Positions 33,424-42,991 of a DNA stretch of 64,000 nt are shown piece after piece. The stretch is from Sedimenticola_A sp040506425. GTDB lineage: Bacteria; Pseudomonadota; Gammaproteobacteria; Chromatiales; Chromatiaceae. A model generated the notes under the pieces. It made no database searches. It was not told the DNA's origin and saw nothing but the letters and a program-made list of their open reading frames with translations. The stretch is from assembly GCA_965224515.1 (NCBI GenBank), contig OZ245051.1, positions 3,472,001 through 3,536,000 of the forward strand, read 5' to 3'. The position numbers were made by a program, and so were the translations under genes. Every line of letters begins with the position of its first letter. Position 1 is the first letter of the stretch.

Positions 33424-34420
33424 CTGCGCCTCCGAGCATGATTTCACCGGCGTCAGCCAGACGGCGGGCAACGGTCAGAATCTCTTTCTGTGCAGCTTCC
33501 ACATCGCTGAGTTTCACAGGTGCTGCGGCTTCCATATCGTCACGCAGCATCTCTGCAGCACGCTTTGACATATTCTTGAATATCTTCTCTTTCAGCATCT
33601 CGTCGGCACCGCGCAGGGCTAGTAGCAGCTGTTCGGACGCAACCTCTCTCAACAGGGTCTGGATGCCGCGATCATCCACATCGATCAGGTTGTCGAAGAC
33701 GAACATATTGTCCTGGAGCTCCTGTGACAGCTCCTCGTCGGCAGTGGTGATCTGTTCAAGTACCTCTTCGGAGCTGTCGAGCAGATTGAGTATGTTGGCC
33801 GCTGTTTTGACGCCTCCAAGGGAGGAGGACTTCACATTGCTCGCACCGCTGAACTGCTTCTCAAGTATCAGATCCAGCTCTTGCAAGGCGTTTGGTTGAA
33901 TACCTTCAAGGGTGGCGATACGCATCAGAATGTCTGAACTCGCCTTTTCGGGCAGTTCGGCCAACACTTGTGCCGCCTGGTCAGGGTCGAGGAAAGAGAG
34001 CACGATGGAGATGATCTGGGGATGTTCCAAACGGATCATCTCGGCAATGGCCCGGGCGTCCATCCATTTGAGCTGGTCCAGTCCCTTGCCAGCGCGTCCA
34101 AGCAGGATGCGGTCTATGACACCACTTGCCTTGTCCGAACCCAGCGCCTTGGTGAGAACGTTGCGGATATACTTGTCTGAGTCCATACCCAGTGATGTCT
34201 GGGTTCTCAGGGATGTAACAAAAGAGCGCATCACCTCCGCCATCTGGTCGGTGGAGACGTTGCTCAGGCCTGTCATTGCTGCACCCAGCTCCTGCACCTC
34301 TTTGGGTCCCATGTGGGACAGCAGGGAAGCAGCATCCTTCTCGCCCAGGGCGAGCAGCAGGATCGCGGCACGCTCTACGCCTGTGATATTGCTAGCTGTG
34401 GAGTCAAGCTCATCCGGCAT
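33404..34420 (-). CDS. fliG: Flagellar motor switch protein FliG
   Basis: 338 residues. FliG forms the torque ring facing the stator. All three domains are visible: N-terminal (GVERAAILLLALGEKDAASLL), the middle with the EHPQ motif region (MIRLEHPQIISIVLSFLD, about 125-142), and C-terminal with charged torque helix (ASEQLLLALRGADEMLKEKIF). It overlaps fliF by 11 bp. Confidence 0.97.
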   Translation of the reverse strand: MPDELDSTASNITGVERAAILLLALGEKDAASLLSHMGPKEVQELGAAMTGLSNVSTDQMAEVMRSFVTSLRTQTSLGMDSDKYIRNVLTKALGSDKASGVIDRILLGRAGKGLDQLKWMDARAIAEMIRLEHPQIISIVLSFLDPDQAAQVLAELPEKASSDILMRIATLEGIQPNALQELDLILEKQFSGASNVKSSSLGGVKTAANILNLLDSSEEVLEQITTADEELSQELQDNMFVFDNLIDVDDRGIQTLLREVASEQLLLALRGADEMLKEKIFKNMSKRAAEMLRDDMEAAAPVKLSDVEAAQKEILTVARRLADAGEIMLGGAGGEEFV

Positions 34421-36068
34421 CTTCTGCTACCCATTGTTTGACTACTTGCGCCACACGCTTGGGGTCGTCCTGAACCATGCGCCTGGCGGCATCAAGTGTA
34501 TCCTCATACCGCTCAGGCCCCGGGAGGGAAAGAGACTCCTCATCACCAGCCAGGGCAGCTGTACCTGCTGCGCCACCAGCCCCAACGGCACCCGCGGCGC
34601 CACCTTCAGGGTTCTCGGCCATGACCGGAACAGCGGTCAATCTCGTCATGGTCGGTTTCAGCACAAACAGGATCAGTACAAGTACAAGTATGACACCACC
34701 TGCATGTTTCGCCACATCCCAGACCCATGCCTGCTCCCAAATGGGTACTTCAGGCAACGGCTCCGGCACCGGAGGAGCCAGGAAAGAGGCGTTTATCACC
34801 TGCACACTGTCCCCACGCTGGGTGTTGAAGCCTATAGACTCCTTCACCAGCTGGGTCAACCGGTTGAGCTCTTCCGGCGTGCGCTCTGTCCGGGAGACAC
34901 TGCCATCCTCGGCAACAGTGGCCTTGTCATCCACCACCACCGCGACAGAGAGTCTGCGCAGGTCACCGGTGGAGAGGCGGGTATGGCTTACGGTCTTGTC
35001 GACTTCATAGTTTCGGGTGGCGCGTTTACTGGCATTCAACGGTCCGGCCTGCCCGGCCCCTTCACCTTCCCCGGCCCCAGCGGCTTCGGGGGCTGTGCCG
35101 GCGGCAGGGGGCTGATTGCTCAATGCACCTGGCACACCCTGGGCTCCAGCGGATGATCTGCTGGACTGCTCATTGACCTGTTCACTTCGCAGTGCTGCCA
35201 CATCCGGGTTGAACCGCTCTTCGGTCTGTTCAGTAATCGTGAAATCAAGATCCGCGGTGACCTCCGCCCTGACATTGCCCATGCCCAGAACCGGGGTGAG
35301 AATATCTTCGATACGCTGTCGGTAGTGCTGCTCCAGTTGCTTGGTGTACTCGAACTGGGTGGCGCTGAGCATCATCTCGCGGCTGTCGCTCTTGGTACTG
35401 AGCAACCTCCCCCTCTGATCAACCACGGTCACCCTTCCGGGGTCCAGGTCAGGCACACTGGAGGCCACCAGGTGGACAATTGAATCCACCTGCCCTTTCT
35501 CCAGAGAACGGCCAGAGTAAAGCCCCACGACAACCGATGCACTGGGCTCCTTGCGCTTGCGCACGAATACAGACTGCTTGGGAGTGGCCAGGTGGACCCG
35601 TGCCGTCGAAACGCTGTTCAGGGCGCCGATGGTTCGGGCCAGTTCACCTTCAAGGGCACGATGAAAACGTGCCGCTTCCAGGGCGCGGCTGGTGCCGAAA
35701 CCGGTCTCCTGCTGAAGCAGCTCAAAACCCAAGGAGTTGCTTCGTGGCAATCCCTGTCCGGCAAGTTTCAACCGTGCCTCATCAAGCTTGCCGCTCGCCA
35801 CCATCACGGCGCCGGTTCCCTGGTCCACCTTGTACTCGATATTTGCCTGCCCCAGGGCAGCCACCACCTCGACAGAATCCTGCTGGGAAAGCCCGCCATA
35901 GAGCAGGCTGTAGTTGGGAGTCCAGGACCATAGTGCAATGGTAATGCCCAATGCCACACTGGCGGCAAAACCTATCCAGGCGCCCAGCTGCCTGACGACG
36001 GGATTGTTCCCCAATGACTGTGTTTGCACCGGTACTGTGACGTTAGCGTTTGCGATATCTGTTGCCAT
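34410..36068 (-). CDS. fliF: Flagellar MS-ring protein FliF
   Basis: 552 residues. FliF builds the MS ring of the basal body. Two membrane segments (WIGFAASVALGITIALWSW, about 31-49; AGGVILVLVLILFVLKP, about 440-456) flank the periplasmic ring domains (YSLLYGGLSQQDSVEVV, FELLQQETGFGTSRALEAAR). The periplasmic loop holds a Gly/Ala/Pro-rich stretch (about 300-340). The cytoplasmic tail (ARRMVQDDPKRVAQVVKQWV) is the FliG-binding end. Confidence 0.97.
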   Translation of the reverse strand: MATDIANANVTVPVQTQSLGNNPVVRQLGAWIGFAASVALGITIALWSWTPNYSLLYGGLSQQDSVEVVAALGQANIEYKVDQGTGAVMVASGKLDEARLKLAGQGLPRSNSLGFELLQQETGFGTSRALEAARFHRALEGELARTIGALNSVSTARVHLATPKQSVFVRKRKEPSASVVVGLYSGRSLEKGQVDSIVHLVASSVPDLDPGRVTVVDQRGRLLSTKSDSREMMLSATQFEYTKQLEQHYRQRIEDILTPVLGMGNVRAEVTADLDFTITEQTEERFNPDVAALRSEQVNEQSSRSSAGAQGVPGALSNQPPAAGTAPEAAGAGEGEGAGQAGPLNASKRATRNYEVDKTVSHTRLSTGDLRRLSVAVVVDDKATVAEDGSVSRTERTPEELNRLTQLVKESIGFNTQRGDSVQVINASFLAPPVPEPLPEVPIWEQAWVWDVAKHAGGVILVLVLILFVLKPTMTRLTAVPVMAENPEGGAAGAVGAGGAAGTAALAGDEESLSLPGPERYEDTLDAARRMVQDDPKRVAQVVKQWVAEDAG

Positions 36069-36116
36069 AACTCCCCAAGCCTCTCTTTGACTGTTTAACT
36101 GTTATATATCAGTTAG

Positions 36117-36434
36117 TTAGATCGGCATATTCATTACGTCCTTGTACGCTTCAACCAGCTTGTTCCTGACCTGAACCATGGCTTCGAACGAGAGACTGGA
36201 CTTCTGCACAGCCACCATCACCTCCGCCAGGTTGACGTTTTCATCACCCGTTTCAAAGGCTGTTTTCATCCTGCCTGCCTCCAGTTGGGTGTCGTTGACC
36301 TTGTCGATACTCTGCTTGAGCAGGTCGCTGAACTCAGCGGAGCCAGACTCCTTGACAGGTTGAGGTGCCCCCGACGCCTGGGCTGCCATCACTCTCATCT
36401 GGGCCAAAACCTGATCGATATTCATTGTGCTCAT
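36117..36434 (-). CDS. fliE: Flagellar hook-basal body protein FliE
   Basis: 105 residues. FliE joins the MS ring to the rod. The C-terminal motif NLAEVMVAVQKSSLSFEAMV followed by VRNKLVEAYKDVMNMPI is characteristic. It is the first gene of fliEFGHIJ and has a sigma-54 promoter directly upstream; AGAAG lies before ATG 36434. Confidence 0.96.
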   Translation of the reverse strand: MSTMNIDQVLAQMRVMAAQASGAPQPVKESGSAEFSDLLKQSIDKVNDTQLEAGRMKTAFETGDENVNLAEVMVAVQKSSLSFEAMVQVRNKLVEAYKDVMNMPI

Positions 36435-36454
36435 GATCTTCTTACTCTTAAATT

Positions 36455-36471
36455 TGCAACACTAACGCCTA
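36455..36471 (-). promoter_or_regulatory. Sigma-54 promoter of fliE operon
   Basis: Minus strand reads AGGCGTTAGTGTTGCAA: GGC at -24 and TTGCA at -12 with the required 10 bp between GG and GC. The -12 element is 22 bases from the fliE start. It fits activation by the FleR/FlrC regulator encoded next to it. Confidence 0.75.
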
Positions 36472-36510
36472 TATATATGCATATTACGCACCAACTGCCC
36501 TTTCTTGGGG

Positions 36511-37848
36511 TCAGCCGGGAATCGCAACCCCGGCCTCTTTCAGCCGTGCAATCTTGTACCTGAGCGTGCGCTGGCTGATTCCAAGCTTTTCGGCAACACT
36601 CTTGCGGCTGCCGTTGCTGTCTCTCAGGGCATCCAGAATCATCTGTTCTTCCACGGAACGGAGATCCTCGTTCAGACGCCCCTTGGATTTATCCACAACA
36701 GTGACGCTGTCGGACGATATGATTTCCATTTCGAAGGAGAGCTCATCAGGACCTATATCTCCACCACTGGAGAGGATCAGGGCACGTTGAATAACGTTAT
36801 CCAGCTCACGCACATTACCCGGCCACGCGTGGCTGAGCAGGCGCTGTTCGGCAACAGGGGTGAATTTCGGCGGCTGGATACTCTGCAGTACTGCCTGGCG
36901 ACTCAGCATGAATCTGGCCAGGGGCAGAATATCGCGGGTACGCTCTCTCAGGGGCGGCAGGTAAATTGGGAATACGTTGAGGCGGTAGAAAAGATCCTCC
37001 CGGAAGCGGCCGGCTGACACCTCTTCCCTGAGATTTCGGTTCGATGTAGCCAGCACGCGCACATCCAGTGATATCACCTTGCTGCCACCAAGGCGTTCAA
37101 CTTCACGCTCCTGCAGAACCCGCAGCAGCTTTGCCTGCAGACCAAGATCCATTTCAGAGATCTCATCCAGCAGCAGGGTTCCACCCTGGGCCTGTTCAAA
37201 TTTACCCGCAGCACCACTGTAGGCTCCGGTATAGGCACCCTTCTCGTGGCCGAACAGCATCGCCTCAAGCATATTGTCAGGAATGGCAGCACAGTTGATT
37301 GCAACGAAGGGGCCATCCCTGTGGGATGAGTTGCGGTGGATATAACGGGCAAACACCTCTTTACCGGTACCGCTTTCGCCACCGATCATGACCGTGGTAT
37401 CGGTATTGGCCACACGTCCTGCCAGGGCGAGCAGTTCGCGGGTGCGCAGATCGTCAGCCACCACCTCTTCATCGTCTGACTGCCAGTCGACAACCGACTG
37501 CTTAACCTTCTCCAGCAGCATTTCAGGTTCAAACGGCTTCGCGAGGTAGTCCACGGCACCATCGCGCATGGCGGTTACCGCCTTCTCGATATTTCCGTAT
37601 GCAGTCATCAGCAGAACCGGCACAGCGGGATAGCTTGACTTGATCCGGTTCAACAGCTCCTGACCGTTCATCGGGCGCATCTGTACATCGCTGACCACCA
37701 TGCCCACACTCTGCTGTTCAAGTACCTTGAGCGCTGCTTTCCCGTCACCGGCACTGACCACAGAATAGCCAGCCATATCCAGCGTGTCGCACAACGCTTC
37801 ACGCAACGTGGGATCATCTTCGACAACAAGGACTGTTGCGTGACTCAT
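36511..37848 (-). CDS. fleR: Sigma-54-dependent flagellar response regulator FleR/FlrC
   Basis: 445 residues. A receiver domain with phosphoacceptor Asp54 (VVSDVQM) and Lys104 (AKPF) is joined to an AAA+ domain: Walker A GESGTGKE at 157-164, the sigma-54 contact motif GAYTGA at 204-209 (Tyr instead of the common Phe), Walker B GGTLLLDEISEMD, and a Fis-type helix-turn-helix at the end (SRKSVAEKLGISQRTLRYKI). It activates class III flagellar genes such as fliE when phosphorylated by FleS. It overlaps the kinase gene by 4 bp. Confidence 0.95.
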   Translation of the reverse strand: MSHATVLVVEDDPTLREALCDTLDMAGYSVVSAGDGKAALKVLEQQSVGMVVSDVQMRPMNGQELLNRIKSSYPAVPVLLMTAYGNIEKAVTAMRDGAVDYLAKPFEPEMLLEKVKQSVVDWQSDDEEVVADDLRTRELLALAGRVANTDTTVMIGGESGTGKEVFARYIHRNSSHRDGPFVAINCAAIPDNMLEAMLFGHEKGAYTGAYSGAAGKFEQAQGGTLLLDEISEMDLGLQAKLLRVLQEREVERLGGSKVISLDVRVLATSNRNLREEVSAGRFREDLFYRLNVFPIYLPPLRERTRDILPLARFMLSRQAVLQSIQPPKFTPVAEQRLLSHAWPGNVRELDNVIQRALILSSGGDIGPDELSFEMEIISSDSVTVVDKSKGRLNEDLRSVEEQMILDALRDSNGSRKSVAEKLGISQRTLRYKIARLKEAGVAIPG

Positions 37849-39038
37849 AAAGCACTCCTAAGGCTTGCACTGGTGTCAGCGTAGTCATCTTCCAGTTGGG
37901 GAAAACTCAATACAAAGCAGGTGCCTCCACCTCCGCGTTCATCCACGCTGATCTCTCCCTGGTGCCCAAGCACCACGGACTGCACAACAGCGAGACCCAG
38001 GCCGGTACCATCTGAACGAGTGGTATAAAAGGGGTCGTATATCCGGTTGCGTATCTCAAGGGGAATACCCGGACCGTTATCCTCGAAACGGACCATGACA
38101 CGGTGATCCTGCTGGTACAGCCTGATCACAAGCCTCACATCCTTCCCACCATGTTCCATGGCATTGATTGCAAGGTTGGCAAATGCTCCGAGAAGCGCAT
38201 CCTTGTTACCACTGATCCGGGGTACCGACTCAATTTCGATGATCAACTGTGCGTCTGCACTGCGGTGTTCGTAGAGAGGCGCCAGGGTCTGTCTCAGATC
38301 CCCAAGAAGCAGCCCAAGATCTACCGGTTCAGGGGTGTAGCACTCACCACGAGCAAAGGAGAGCATGTCATTGATCTGGCGCTCCATATGCATGAGACGG
38401 GTACGGCTGCGTTCGGAAAAGCGCTTACGCTGTTCCGGGGTCAGGTCGTCACGGGAGAGATGCGAGTTATAAAGTAATACCGAAGACAGAGGTGTTCTTA
38501 TCTGGTGGGCAAGTTGTGCCGACATTTCTCCCATGGCGCTCAGGCGCTGCTGGCGTTCAACCCTGTTCTGCAGTTCCCTGGTCTCGGTTACATCCAGCAG
38601 CAGGTGAATGCGCCCGGACTCAGGCTGAAGCGAGCGCTCGGTCAGGGTGACAAGGCGTCCGGATTTAAGGCGTACTTCGTCGGTGGGATTGTTTTCAGCA
38701 ACTGCATCGTCCATCAACTCCTGCCAACCCTGGGAACAGCTGATATCAGGAAACAGCTGTTGTGCTGCGGGGTTGAACTGCTGAACCCGTGCTTCACCAT
38801 CGGTGACAATGACCGCTGCCGGCATGGTATCAAGCAGTTTTGACAGCTGGTTTGCCAGGCGCTCTTTCTCGGCCAGCTCGACCATTCGCTCACTGCGTGC
38901 TGCAGCCAGCTCCTCGCTCAGCCGGGATACCTTCAGTTCAAGCTGTTGATAAGAGTCGACAAGTTGCTCGGAAACCTGGTTGAAAACCTGGAAGGCGTCC
39001 TGGAGTTTTTGTCTTTCGGCGGGTATTCCGCTGTTCAT
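37845..39038 (-). CDS. fleS: Flagellar sensor histidine kinase FleS/FlrB
   Basis: 397 residues from ATG 39038 (GGAA eight bases upstream); a GTG at 39065 in the same frame would add nine residues. It is soluble, with an N-terminal coiled coil, a PAS domain (MPAAVIVTDGEARVQQFNP), the dimerisation helix with phospho-His in QLAHQIRTPLSS (His178 from this start), and the ATPase boxes NLAINAMEHGG, VRFEDNGPGIP and GTGLGLAVVQSV. It phosphorylates FleR. The lack of membrane segments fits a sensor of assembly state inside the cell. Confidence 0.94.
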   Translation of the reverse strand: MNSGIPAERQKLQDAFQVFNQVSEQLVDSYQQLELKVSRLSEELAAARSERMVELAEKERLANQLSKLLDTMPAAVIVTDGEARVQQFNPAAQQLFPDISCSQGWQELMDDAVAENNPTDEVRLKSGRLVTLTERSLQPESGRIHLLLDVTETRELQNRVERQQRLSAMGEMSAQLAHQIRTPLSSVLLYNSHLSRDDLTPEQRKRFSERSRTRLMHMERQINDMLSFARGECYTPEPVDLGLLLGDLRQTLAPLYEHRSADAQLIIEIESVPRISGNKDALLGAFANLAINAMEHGGKDVRLVIRLYQQDHRVMVRFEDNGPGIPLEIRNRIYDPFYTTRSDGTGLGLAVVQSVVLGHQGEISVDERGGGGTCFVLSFPQLEDDYADTSASLRSAL

Positions 39039-39092
39039 CTGCACGTTCCGCTGCGGTTGCTGCACCCGGCGTGGGTGTCTGGCAAGATAGCA

Positions 39093-39107
39093 GCAGAAAA
39101 CATGCCA
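39093..39107 (-). promoter_or_regulatory. Sigma-54 promoter of the fleSR pair
   Basis: Minus strand TGGCATGTTTTCTGC: TGGCA at -24 and CTGC at -12 with 10 bp between GG and GC. It lies 28-69 bases upstream of the two possible fleS starts, as expected for a FleQ-dependent class II promoter. Confidence 0.7.
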
Positions 39108-39162
39108 ATATACTTATTACCTTTAATTACATGGAGTTATGATATTTCCAACTCTGGAGACG

Positions 39163-40650
39163 TCAAATTCCCGTCGACTCCTGTCCCCGCTGAAGACCAT
39201 ATTTGCGTAACTTTTCAACCAGCGTGGTCCTGCGCATCTTCAGTCGTTTGGCTGCATGTGCCACAACACCGCCGGATTCATCAAGTGCCTGGCGTATAAG
39301 ATCGAGCTCCATGGCACTGAGATGGGCTTTCAGATCGATACCGTCCAGGGGCAGTCTTGAGACATTGACAACCGACTGTGGCTCTTCACCAGAGATACTC
39401 ACCTGGGGCAACTCCTCTGTACTCGTATCCACGGTCTCGACAAAACCAGCCCGGAACTTCTCCGGCAACTCCTTGATATCGACCACGCCATAGGGATAGA
39501 GGATGGCAAGCCGTTCAATGAGGTTGGCCAATTCCCTGACGTTACCCGGCCACTTGTACTGGGTCAGCGCCATCACGGCGCCCGGCGTCAGTCTGACCGA
39601 GCCCCTGCTCTCGGTTTCGATACGGGAGATCAGATCGTTTACCAGAATGGGGATGTCCTCCACCCGTTCCCGAAGCGGGGGCATCTCTATAGGGAAGACG
39701 TTGAGACGGTAGTAGAGATCCTCGCGAAATTTCTCCTGAGCAATATTCTCTTCAAGGTTTCTATGGGTGGCCGCGATAATACGTACGTTGCACTTTATGG
39801 TCTTGTTGCTGCCTACCCTTTCAAAGGTTCTCTCCTGCAGCACACGAAGCAGTTTAACCTGCATAGGCATGCTCATATCACCGATCTCATCGAGAAACAG
39901 GGTGCCGCCCTCTGCCAGTTCAAAGCGCCCCTGGCGGGAGTTGATGGCGCCGGTAAAGGCCCCCTTTTCATGTCCGAACAGTTCGCTTTCCAGCAGGTCG
40001 GCAGGGATGGCGCCACAGTTAACGGGCACAAACGCCTTGCCCCGGCGGGTTGAGTTGTAGTGCAGTTTTCTCGCCACCACCTCTTTACCCGTACCGGATT
40101 CGCCAAGCACGAGTACCGTCGCCTCGGTATCGGCAACCTGGTCTATCATTTTGTTGATTTGCTTGGTTGCCCGGCTGTTGCCCGAAAGGCTGCGGAAGAG
40201 CTCCAGGGGTCTCAGCCCCCCCCGCTCGGCCATCTGGTGTTCGTGGAAGAGTTGGGCTTTGTGCAAATGGTGGACCAGTAACTCGTAACGGGTCGGCAGT
40301 TCGAAAGCACTTATGTACGGACTCCCTGCCGGCTCTTCCTTGATCGCCTCACCTTCGGCGACGATTCGGAACAGGGCGGGCTTGGTATCTGCTTCTTCTA
40401 TGTGCTGCAACAGGTTGTCGCTGTCTGCCTGGCTGACACCGGGTCCCAGGATGAGCGAAAAGCAGGTCGCTTCATCCATTTTTTTCAGTCTCTTTTTTAC
40501 ATCGGCAAGTTTTTCTGTCGCTTCGAAGCCGAAATCAAGAAAACGGAATATTTTTCCCAGGTAATCAATCCGCTCCCCATCTTCATCCATCAACAGAATA
40601 CAGCCACTGTGCAACATATGAAATGCCTCGACTTTTGCCTGTGCATCCAT
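39163..40650 (-). CDS. fleQ: Flagellar master regulator FleQ/FlrA
   Basis: 495 residues. FleQ is the top activator of the flagellar cascade and, in Pseudomonas, a c-di-GMP receptor. The N-terminal FleQ domain (about 16-130) resembles a receiver but has no phosphoacceptor Asp (FSLILGP at that place). The linker has LFRS (151-154), the c-di-GMP contact in FleQ; the AAA+ domain has GESGTGKE (183-190) and GAFTGA (230-235); a Fis-type helix-turn-helix ends it (HAAKRLKMRRTTLVEKLRKY). A 97-bp gap with a sigma-54 promoter separates it from fleS. Confidence 0.95.
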   Translation of the reverse strand: MDAQAKVEAFHMLHSGCILLMDEDGERIDYLGKIFRFLDFGFEATEKLADVKKRLKKMDEATCFSLILGPGVSQADSDNLLQHIEEADTKPALFRIVAEGEAIKEEPAGSPYISAFELPTRYELLVHHLHKAQLFHEHQMAERGGLRPLELFRSLSGNSRATKQINKMIDQVADTEATVLVLGESGTGKEVVARKLHYNSTRRGKAFVPVNCGAIPADLLESELFGHEKGAFTGAINSRQGRFELAEGGTLFLDEIGDMSMPMQVKLLRVLQERTFERVGSNKTIKCNVRIIAATHRNLEENIAQEKFREDLYYRLNVFPIEMPPLRERVEDIPILVNDLISRIETESRGSVRLTPGAVMALTQYKWPGNVRELANLIERLAILYPYGVVDIKELPEKFRAGFVETVDTSTEELPQVSISGEEPQSVVNVSRLPLDGIDLKAHLSAMELDLIRQALDESGGVVAHAAKRLKMRRTTLVEKLRKYGLQRGQESTGI

Positions 40651-40795
40651 TTCGTTTTTTGCCTTATTCCGTCAAGGTTTAATAAAAAAGACCGATTTCA
40701 CAGTCAGTTAAGCACCATAATAGATGAATGTCAAAATTGCGACACTTCAATATTATTTGACGTAACAGGAAGCTGAATTCTTATCCGGCCGGGAT

Positions 40796-41368
40796 TCACT
40801 CGCCCTGCTCCGGATGCCTGGTGGCTTTCATTTTGGCGATCTGGCGCCGGTGATGTCTGAAAATAAACTTTTGCAGCAGGTCGGAAAAACGCTCCCCCTG
40901 GTCGATAAAGCCCACAGAAACCAGGCGCCCATCCTTGTGATCTGAAATATCCCGGACCAGCGACGGCAATTTGAGAGCCTGGGGGAGACGGGCATCAACA
41001 TCCAGAGTGACCCAGACATACTGCCCTGCTCTCAGTTCGGTGTCTTTGACAATCCAGTTCATTCCCTCGCTACCCAGGCGCAACAACACCGGAAGCGCGA
41101 CCTGATCCTGTTGCTGAACAAGGCCGGAGACCAGTTCAAGCAGCATATCCACCTTGGCCTCCAGCCTCAGCAGTTCCGCTGAATGCTCATCATCCTCATC
41201 GGATGTCTCTTTGCGGCGTTCATCCAGGGCAATAAGACACTGCAATAATCGCTCGTTTCGACTGGCAGCGCCTTGCACACCCTGCTCCAAAGTGCTCTCA
41301 TCCGCGATCTCGCAGTTCAAGGGCAACTTCGATTCGTAAACCAATCCATCTCCCAGGTACTCTTCCAT
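40796..41368 (-). CDS. PilZ-like c-di-GMP-associated protein
   Basis: 190 residues from ATG 41368 (GTGGAAAA upstream); a longer frame begins at 41416. The N-terminal half is helical and acidic (DERRKETSDEDDEHSAELLRLE, a coiled coil). The C-terminal half is beta-rich (ALPVLLRLGSEGMNWIVKD, YVWVTLDVDARLPQALKLP, RLVSVGFIDQGERFSDLLQK) and resembles atypical PilZ domains. The RxxxR c-di-GMP motif is not evident, so binding is uncertain. Its place just upstream of fleQ suggests a link to motility control. Confidence 0.65.
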   Translation of the reverse strand: MEEYLGDGLVYESKLPLNCEIADESTLEQGVQGAASRNERLLQCLIALDERRKETSDEDDEHSAELLRLEAKVDMLLELVSGLVQQQDQVALPVLLRLGSEGMNWIVKDTELRAGQYVWVTLDVDARLPQALKLPSLVRDISDHKDGRLVSVGFIDQGERFSDLLQKFIFRHHRRQIAKMKATRHPEQGE

Positions 41369-41502
41369 TTTTCCACTTATCTCCCGGCAAGCTGATCTAG
41401 GGCCTGTAAACACCAATAAGCAGGCAATTTACCACGCAACTTGACATGGCGCCTGCACAGCCTTAGAAAGGTAGTAGATTTCATAACTGAAGGCTCCGAC
41501 TT

Positions 41503-42789
41503 TTGAGCGACATTCCCACAAGTATGCTGTTCGGCATTCTTGCACTGCTGATATTACTCTCCGCATTCTTCTCCGGCTCTGAAACTGCGCTTATGACACT
41601 GAACCGCTATAGGCTTCGGCATATGGCGAAAGATGGTCACAAGGGTGCATTGCGGGCAGAAAAGCTGTTGCACCGTCCCGACAGGCTTATCGGCCTAATT
41701 CTGCTCGGCAACAACTTTGTAAACATCCTGGCTTCGTCCCTGGCAACCATCATTGCTCTGCGCCTTGGTGGTGAGGGCGCCATAGCCATCGCTGCAGGAC
41801 TGCTTACCCTGGTTATCCTTATTTTCGCAGAAGTGGCGCCGAAAACCCTGGCGGCCCTGCATCCGGAGCGTCTCGCCTACCCGGCAGCTTTCGTCTACGG
41901 CCCCCTGCTTAAACTGCTCTATCCACTGGTCTGGGTTGTCAATGGCATTGCCAACGCCCTGCTTAAAAGGCTTGGTGTCTCCCCCGATGATTCAGAAGGT
42001 CATGTGCTCAGCCAGGAGGAGTTGCGTACGGTGGTGATGGAAGCCGGCGCCATGATCCCGAAAAAGCATCAGCGCATGCTTCTCAGCATTCTCGATCTTG
42101 AGAAGGCCGAGGTAGAGGACATCATGGTGCCACGCAATGAAGTGGACGGCATTGATCTTGCCGAACCCCTTGAAGATGCCATTCGTGAATTGCAGAACAG
42201 CGCCTACACACGACTTCCCGTGTTCGATGACGGCATTGATCATATCGTGGGCATCATCCACCTGCGTAAGGCCATGTATGCCCTGACCCAGGGAGAGTTG
42301 ACCAAGGAGATCATCCGGGAGATCTGCGATCCACCCTACTTCATCCCTGAGGGCACGCCACTGAACAAGCAGCTGTTGAATTTCCAGCGCAAAAAAGAGC
42401 GTGTCGGACTTGTGGTGGATGAATATGGCGACCTTCTCGGGCTGCTGACCCTGGGTGACCTTCTGGAAGAGATTGTCGGAGAGTTCACCACTGACCCATC
42501 AGACAGCATCCCTGATGTTCAGCCCCAGGAAGACGGCAGCTACCTGGTCGCTGGAAACGCCAATGTGAAAGAGCTGGTTCGCACCTTTCACTGGGAACTC
42601 CCCCTCGACGGACCGAGAACTCTCAATGGACTGATTGTCGAGTACATGGAAGCGATCCCGGAACCGGGAACCAGCCTGCTGCTTGAGGGCTATCCGCTAG
42701 AGATCCTGCAGACCCAGGACAATGCAGTGCGTATGATTCGCATAGAGCCGGAAAAACGACGTACCCCGATTCACTCATCTTCAAGTTAG
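41503..42789 (+). CDS. CNNM/CorB-type membrane transporter with CBS and CorC_HlyC domains
   Basis: 428 residues. A DUF21 membrane domain with 3-4 segments (MLFGILALLILLSAFFSGSE, LIGLILLGNNFVNILASSL, AIAAGLLTLVILIFAEVAPK) precedes two CBS repeats (VEDIMVPRNEVDGIDL to about 270; ICDPPYFIPEGTPL, GLLTLGDLLEEIVGE) and a C-terminal CorC_HlyC domain (PQEDGSYLVAGNANVKEL). The SGSETALM motif is the conserved DUF21 signature. Members export or regulate Mg2+/Co2+. The start is TTG 41503 (GAAGG upstream); ATG 41524 is the alternative. Confidence 0.88.
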   Translation: MSDIPTSMLFGILALLILLSAFFSGSETALMTLNRYRLRHMAKDGHKGALRAEKLLHRPDRLIGLILLGNNFVNILASSLATIIALRLGGEGAIAIAAGLLTLVILIFAEVAPKTLAALHPERLAYPAAFVYGPLLKLLYPLVWVVNGIANALLKRLGVSPDDSEGHVLSQEELRTVVMEAGAMIPKKHQRMLLSILDLEKAEVEDIMVPRNEVDGIDLAEPLEDAIRELQNSAYTRLPVFDDGIDHIVGIIHLRKAMYALTQGELTKEIIREICDPPYFIPEGTPLNKQLLNFQRKKERVGLVVDEYGDLLGLLTLGDLLEEIVGEFTTDPSDSIPDVQPQEDGSYLVAGNANVKELVRTFHWELPLDGPRTLNGLIVEYMEAIPEPGTSLLLEGYPLEILQTQDNAVRMIRIEPEKRRTPIHSSSS

Positions 42790-42991
42790 CTCACTGGTAA
42801 CATTTTCATCTCCCCGGCTTGCATGATTTTTTCATCCAGTTATACTTCTTTCCACAGAAAATATCTTTTAAATTGATATGTTATGGGTGTAACTTAAATT
42901 ACAGTTTAGGTATTGACTGAATTCTGACGAAACAGAAAATTCCGTCACAAACCTTTTTCATCGCAATGTTTCAGCTGGCAGTAGATTACGG

